This document shows, one piece after another, positions 8,187 to 11,113 of a stretch of DNA of 11,113 bases. The notes under the pieces are model-generated. The model had not been told where the DNA came from. It saw nothing but the letters and a program-made list of their open reading frames with translations, and made no database searches. The position numbers and the translations under genes were made by a program. The DNA comes from Candidatus Aminicenantota bacterium (GTDB taxonomy: Bacteria > Acidobacteriota > B3-B38 > Guanabaribacteriales > B3-B38), in contig JAOUOQ010000040.1 in assembly GCA_029880275.1 (NCBI GenBank), positions 1-11,113 on the forward strand. The letters are read 5' to 3'. Each line of letters opens with the position of its first letter. Positions within the stretch are counted from its first letter, which is position 1.

Positions 8187-8219
8187 TGTTTTTCACCCCC
8201 TTCCTCTTTGAAAAGAGAA

Positions 8220-8315
8220 TTAACCCATGGCTATGGCTGCACGGGTAGGAGCAATTCTTTTCTCCAGACGCTCCACATTGAGCTTTACCACTTTTTTTGT
8301 GCTCTTTTTTGCCAT
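8220..8315 (-). CDS. 31-residue cationic peptide, array copy 1 (first transcribed)
   Basis: This is the promoter-proximal copy and encodes the same 31 residues. Silent differences from the 7837-7932 copy are AAA/AAG swaps at codons 3 and 4, CTC for CTT at codon 12 and CCT for CCC at codon 23. The SD AAGGGGGTG (8323-8331) lies 7 nt before the ATG. Upstream lies a leader of roughly 210 nt reaching back to the promoter at 8535-8563. Like the other copies it is too short for ordinary gene-calling length cut-offs, so the locus is probably unannotated in most databases. Confidence 0.85.
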   Translation of the reverse strand: MAKKSTKKVVKLNVERLEKRIAPTRAAIAMG

Positions 8316-8534
8316 TGTTTTTCACCCCCTTCCTCTTTAGGTTTTTCTTGGCTTAAGGGGTAAGATATTTTCTACATTAGCTGTCGGAATCTGGTATGTC
8401 ATATTAGCATAAACAAAATACTTACCTTAGCTGCAAATCATCAGGTAAAATGAAGGTGCTTTTTTAACAGCACAGGAAACAAAGCATTCATCTCCTTTTG
8501 CTCGCCCCTCAAAGCTCTTCTCTAATTTTAAAAG

Positions 8535-8563
8535 ACCATATCATATCATTTCGCCCTTGTCAA
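8535..8563 (-). promoter_or_regulatory. Sigma-70-like promoter of the small-peptide array
   Basis: On the minus strand a perfect -35 box TTGACA (8558-8563) and a 4/6 -10 box TATGGT (8535-8540) have 17-nt spacing. Transcription would begin near 8528 and read through all four peptide genes to the terminator at 7739-7772, making a transcript of about 790 nt. The leader of about 213 nt is long enough for post-transcriptional control. Confidence 0.6.
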
Positions 8564-8687
8564 GCTTTTTATGAAAGGTTGGGCGGCTCTGCTAATTTGG
8601 AACGCCCACAAAGCCACCATGCCAGAGGCATAGAGCGTCATTTAAATTACAAGATTAAAAAGTGAAAAATTATCTTTCAATTTACTC

Positions 8688-8715
8688 TTGATTTTTTAGA
8701 TAACTATGATAAAAT
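8688..8715 (+). promoter_or_regulatory. Probable promoter of the hdrCBA operon
   Basis: A -35 box TTGATT (8688-8693) and a 5/6 -10 box TAAAAT (8710-8715) are separated by 16 nt. It faces hdrC and would give a leader of about 115 nt. It is divergent from the peptide-array promoter, with about 125 bp between their -35 boxes. The surrounding DNA is AT-rich, so a chance match is possible. Confidence 0.5.
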
Positions 8716-8824
8716 AATTGCTTATTTAAGAAAGCCTTCTCATAAAGGGTTGATTAAAGGGCTTATGAATGGACACAGCATCCCACTTTTAGCGGAAAGG
8801 GCAATGTGGCATTATTTATATAAT

Positions 8825-8830
8825 GGAGGG
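8825..8830 (+). promoter_or_regulatory. Shine-Dalgarno deciding the hdrC start
   Basis: GGAGGG lies 7 nt before the ATG at 8838. The upstream in-frame ATG at 8823 overlaps this site and has no SD of its own, so 8838 is the better start. Confidence 0.75.
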
Positions 8831-8837
8831 TATTGGT

Positions 8838-9251
8838 ATGAGACTTAAGATTTCAAGTGAGTGTATCCTCGGCAACTTTGCCCGCCGAGTCGAGAAGTTA
8901 AGCGGTCAGCGGCTCCTCACTTGCTATCAGTGTGGGAACTGCTCAGCCAGTTGTCCCATGGGTTTTGCTATGGAGGTTCTGCCCCATCAGATAGTGAGAT
9001 TGGTCCATCTGGGCCAGGTGGAGAAGGCCTTGAAGGCAAATACCATCTGGATGTGCGCCTCGTGCATCACCTGTACCGTGAGCTGCCCCCGGGGAGTGGA
9101 TATTGCCCGGATACTGGAGGCGATAAGATTTCTGGTCCTGAAAGAGAGGAAGGTAGCTGACATCTATGGCCCCGCGCAGGCACCAGAAGAGATGCTTCAG
9201 AAGGCGCCCTTAGAGGGTTTAACTGGTATCTTTCGCAAATTTAGTGTGTAG
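8838..9251 (+). CDS. hdrC: HdrC-like heterodisulfide reductase iron-sulfur subunit
   Basis: The product has 137 residues with two CxxCxxCxxxCP motifs: C29-C32-C35-C39 (CYQCGNCSASCP) and C73-C76-C79-C83 (CASCITCTVSCP). Each should bind a [4Fe-4S] cluster. Between them lies the helical segment typical of HdrC, with no membrane segment, so the protein is expected in the cytoplasm. HdrC passes electrons between HdrA flavin/clusters and the HdrB active site. The start at 8838 was chosen because of the SD inside the longer frame (ATG at 8823, five residues longer). It is the first gene of an hdrC-hdrB-hdrA operon, with 21 nt to hdrB. In bacteria such modules are used for flavin-based electron transfer; the physiological partner cannot be told from this window. 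Confidence 0.9.
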   Translation: MRLKISSECILGNFARRVEKLSGQRLLTCYQCGNCSASCPMGFAMEVLPHQIVRLVHLGQVEKALKANTIWMCASCITCTVSCPRGVDIARILEAIRFLVLKERKVADIYGPAQAPEEMLQKAPLEGLTGIFRKFSV

Positions 9252-9272
9252 CGAGACGAGAAGGAGAGAGAG

Positions 9273-10193
9273 ATGAAGATACCATATTATCCAGGCTGCA
9301 CCATGGTGGAAAGGGCTAAGCATTATAATGCCTCTGGTCTGGCTTCTGCCAAAGCCTTGGGCATTGAGCTGGAAGAACTCCCCAAGTGGACCTGCTGCGG
9401 AGCTACCTTCCCCCTCACCCTGGACAGGATAGCAGGACTGACATCCCCCGCTCGGGTGCTGGTGCGCACAAGGATGGAGAAAGCCGAGGAGTTGGTAACC
9501 CTATGTCCCTTCTGCTATAATACCCTGAAGAGAGTCAACTTCGCCCTCAAGAACAACCCGGAGGAAAGAAGGCGCATTAATGCCTATCTCAAGGACGACT
9601 TCGAGAGAGAAGGGTCCACCTACGAGAACTATACCGGAGAAGAGGTAAAAGTCCTCCACTTCCTGGAGGTAATACGGGATAGGATAGGGTTTGACAATCT
9701 TAAAGACCACATTAAAACAGACTTAAAGGGGCTTAAGGTCGCATCTTACTATGGCTGCATGCTTCTGCGACCAGAGAAAGAGCTGAACTTTGACGATACC
9801 GATAACCCTTCCATAATGGACGAGCTGTTCGCCGCCTTGGGATGTGAGATTATTGATTTTCCTCATAAAGTGGAGTGCTGTGGTTCATATATCTCGCTGA
9901 ACTCCCCGGAAGCAGCCTTGCAGAGCTCTTACGACATTATTCTCTCAGCCCAGCGCTTTGGGGCGGATGCCATTGCGGTCACCTGTTCCCTGTGTGCCTT
10001 CAACCTTGACGAGCGGCAGGGAGCTATGATGGAGAAGTTCGGTCCCACTCCCCCCATGCCCATCCTTTACTTTAGCCAGTTGCTGGCTTTGGCCCTGGGT
10101 GTTCCCCAGGAGGAGTGCGGATTCCAACTGCACGCAGTAGATCCGCGCCCCCTGCTGGAGAGCTATGAGCTTATAACAGCGGAGGCTAAATAA
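9273..10193 (+). CDS. hdrB: HdrB-like heterodisulfide reductase subunit (two CCG domains)
   Basis: This 306-residue protein contains two cysteine-rich CCG domains. The first has C9, C41-C42, C78 and C81 (PGCT, WTCCGA, CPFC); the second has C162, C202-C203, C238 and C241 (YGCM, VECCGS, CSLC). In HdrB these bind two non-cubane [4Fe-4S] clusters that form the disulfide-reducing site, and all expected cysteines are present, so the protein looks catalytically complete. It has no membrane segment. The SD AAGGAG (9261-9266) lies 6 nt before the ATG. The stop codon overlaps the hdrA start in a TAATG junction, indicating translational coupling. In methanogens the substrate is CoM-S-S-CoB; in bacteria the disulfide or thiol substrate is generally unknown, so no substrate is assigned. 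Confidence 0.92.
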   Translation: MKIPYYPGCTMVERAKHYNASGLASAKALGIELEELPKWTCCGATFPLTLDRIAGLTSPARVLVRTRMEKAEELVTLCPFCYNTLKRVNFALKNNPEERRRINAYLKDDFEREGSTYENYTGEEVKVLHFLEVIRDRIGFDNLKDHIKTDLKGLKVASYYGCMLLRPEKELNFDDTDNPSIMDELFAALGCEIIDFPHKVECCGSYISLNSPEAALQSSYDIILSAQRFGADAIAVTCSLCAFNLDERQGAMMEKFGPTPPMPILYFSQLLALALGVPQEECGFQLHAVDPRPLLESYELITAEAK

Positions 10194-11113
10194 TGAAGAG
10201 AATAGGAGTATTCGTCTGCCACTGCGGCATTAATATTGCCGGGGTAATAGACTCCAAGAGGGTTGTCGAAGAGATTAAAAAATATCCGGGAGTCGCCTAT
10301 GCCACCGATTATGTCTATATGTGCTCCGATCCGGGGCAAAACCTCATCAAGGAGAAAATCAAAGAAGAGAAGCTCGACGCCGCTATAGTGGCTGCCTGTT
10401 CGCCGTCGCTTCACGAGCAGACCTTCAGAAAGACAGTGGCTTTGGCAGGTCTGAACCCCTATCAGATGGAGAGCGCCAACATCAGGGAACAGGTGAGCTG
10501 GGTGCATCAGGATAAAGAGGTGGCTACCAATAAGGCAATCCGAATCATAAGAAGCCTGGTAGAGAAGATTCGCCTCAATGAGGACCTCACGCCCTTTGGT
10601 ATTCCTGTTACCCGAAGGGCGATGGTCATTGGTGGAGGCATAAGCGGCATTCAGGCTGCCCTCGATATAGCCAACAGCGGCTATGAGGTCGTCCTGGTGG
10701 AAAAGGAGCCCTCCATCGGTGGTCATATGATTCAGCTTTCGGAGACCTACCCCACCCTTGATTGCTCCCAGTGCATTATGACCCCCAGAATGGTGGAGCT
10801 CAATCAGCATCCCAAAATAGAGCTGTTAGCTTACAGTGAGGTGGAGGATGTATCCGGCTATATAGGGAACTTCAAGGTCAAGGTGCGCAAAAAGGCGAGG
10901 TATGTAGACCTTGATAAATGCACCGCCTGCACTGATTGTGATAAAGTGTGCCCAATAGAGGTCGCCAGCGATTTCGACCGCGGTCTCGCCAACCGAAAAG
11001 CTACTTACCGCCCCTTCCCCCAGGCGATACCCAACGCCTTCGTCATCGAGAAGACCGAGCCCGCCCCCTGCAAGATTGCCTGCCCCATCCACCAGGATGT
11101 CCCCGGCTACATG
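10193..11113 (+). CDS. hdrA: HdrA-like flavoprotein/iron-sulfur subunit, 3' end outside the window
   Basis: Only the first 307 codons are present; the frame is open to the window edge. Visible parts are an N-terminal domain with C9 and C11 (VCHCG), an FAD-binding Rossmann motif GGGISGIQAALDIA (147-160) ending in the acidic VVLVEKE, the HdrA signature around 176-200 (GGHMIQLSETYP, then TLDCSQCIMTPRM), and a ferredoxin-type CxxCxxCxxxCP at C243-C246-C249-C253. At 290-307 the sequence continues with PAPCKIACPIHQDVPGYM, which resembles the N-terminal cluster-binding region of GltD/DPYD-type proteins, hinting at a longer HdrA-GltD fusion. HdrA is the FAD subunit that bifurcates or confurcates electrons in Hdr complexes. 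It starts at the ATG of the TAATG overlap with hdrB. Confidence 0.9.
   Translation, partial: MKRIGVFVCHCGINIAGVIDSKRVVEEIKKYPGVAYATDYVYMCSDPGQNLIKEKIKEEKLDAAIVAACSPSLHEQTFRKTVALAGLNPYQMESANIREQVSWVHQDKEVATNKAIRIIRSLVEKIRLNEDLTPFGIPVTRRAMVIGGGISGIQAALDIANSGYEVVLVEKEPSIGGHMIQLSETYPTLDCSQCIMTPRMVELNQHPKIELLAYSEVEDVSGYIGNFKVKVRKKARYVDLDKCTACTDCDKVCPIEVASDFDRGLANRKATYRPFPQAIPNAFVIEKTEPAPCKIACPIHQDVPGYM

Larger units (their letters stand above)
7832..8338 (-). repeat. Four-unit tandem repeat, each unit one small gene with its own SD
   Basis: Units begin at 7832, 7961, 8086 and 8215, giving periods of 129, 125 and 129 bases. Each unit contains an SD, a 7-8 nt spacer, a 31-codon reading frame and a TAA stop. 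Coding parts are highly similar and indels are confined to the spacers. Sequence affinities are mosaic: the two left copies share one spacer type and the two right copies another, yet codon 15 groups the inner pair against the outer pair. This suggests tandem duplication followed by unequal exchange or gene conversion. At each junction an inverted repeat with a conserved CTCTTT/AAAGAG core sits between the stop and the next SD. Confidence 0.95.
8339..8822. other. Divergent regulatory region between peptide array and hdr operon
   Basis: This AT-rich stretch of about 480 bases has no convincing full-length gene. It holds the array promoter (8535-8563, minus), the probable hdr promoter (8688-8715, plus), the array leader (about 8316-8528) and several small inverted repeats: GTGCT/AGCAC around 8455-8472, TGGGCG/CGCCCA around 8579-8607, and ATGCC-AGA-GGCAT near 8618-8630. 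A minus-strand seven-codon frame (8464-8487) preceded by AGGAG lies in the leader; it is noted as a finding but not called as a gene. Confidence 0.55.

Noticed and set aside
7832..8338. CRISPR array or non-coding satellite repeat
   Set aside because: Units of 125-129 bases are almost wholly repeat, without unique spacers, and the changes respect a reading frame; a gene array explains them better.
8571..8633. Plus-strand 20-codon frame starting MKGWAALL
   Set aside because: There is no SD, no similarity to the array peptide, and it overlaps the array promoter region and a small inverted repeat.

Overview
The window most likely comes from an anaerobic, Gram-negative-type bacterium of an uncultured lineage. 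Three things point that way: a GWxTD-domain protein and a TPR-tailed sulfatase-fold protein side by side (a pairing I associate with Acidobacteria-like and candidate phyla such as Aminicenantes), a heterodisulfide-reductase-type hdrC-hdrB-hdrA operon, and moderate GC with AT-rich intergenic DNA. The phylum is an inference and was not tested by any search.

Layout. Bases 1-241 are AT-rich and hold no gene I can support. Bases 242-4746 on the minus strand carry a GWxTD/TPR protein followed by a membrane-anchored alkaline-phosphatase-superfamily (sulfatase-fold) protein with TPRs, driven by a consensus-like promoter right at the first start codon. Bases 4944-7734 on the plus strand carry a small YdjM/DUF457-type membrane protein overlapping a large PqqD-M50 protease-HlyD fusion. 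Bases 7739-8563 on the minus strand, converging on that fusion, form a separate transcription unit: a promoter, a leader of about 210 nt, four tandem copies of a 31-codon gene each with its own Shine-Dalgarno, and a strong intrinsic terminator. From 8838 to the right edge the plus strand carries hdrC, hdrB and a truncated hdrA.

The main discovery is the small-gene array. All four copies encode exactly the same 31-residue cationic peptide. They differ at eight codons, and every difference is synonymous, which is strong internal evidence that a translated product is under selection. The neighbouring PqqD-M50-HlyD protein has the parts expected of a machine that recognises a peptide leader, cleaves at or in the membrane and hands the product to an exporter. 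I therefore propose a peptide precursor array with a dedicated maturation/export protein (RiPP-like or secreted-peptide system). No ABC transporter, radical SAM enzyme or other modifying enzyme is visible in this window, so the functional link rests on proximity and domain logic only.

The hdrCBA genes should form a cytoplasmic iron-sulfur/flavin electron-transfer module. The HdrA continues past the window and appears to begin a second, GltD-like module. All family assignments were made by eye from motifs.
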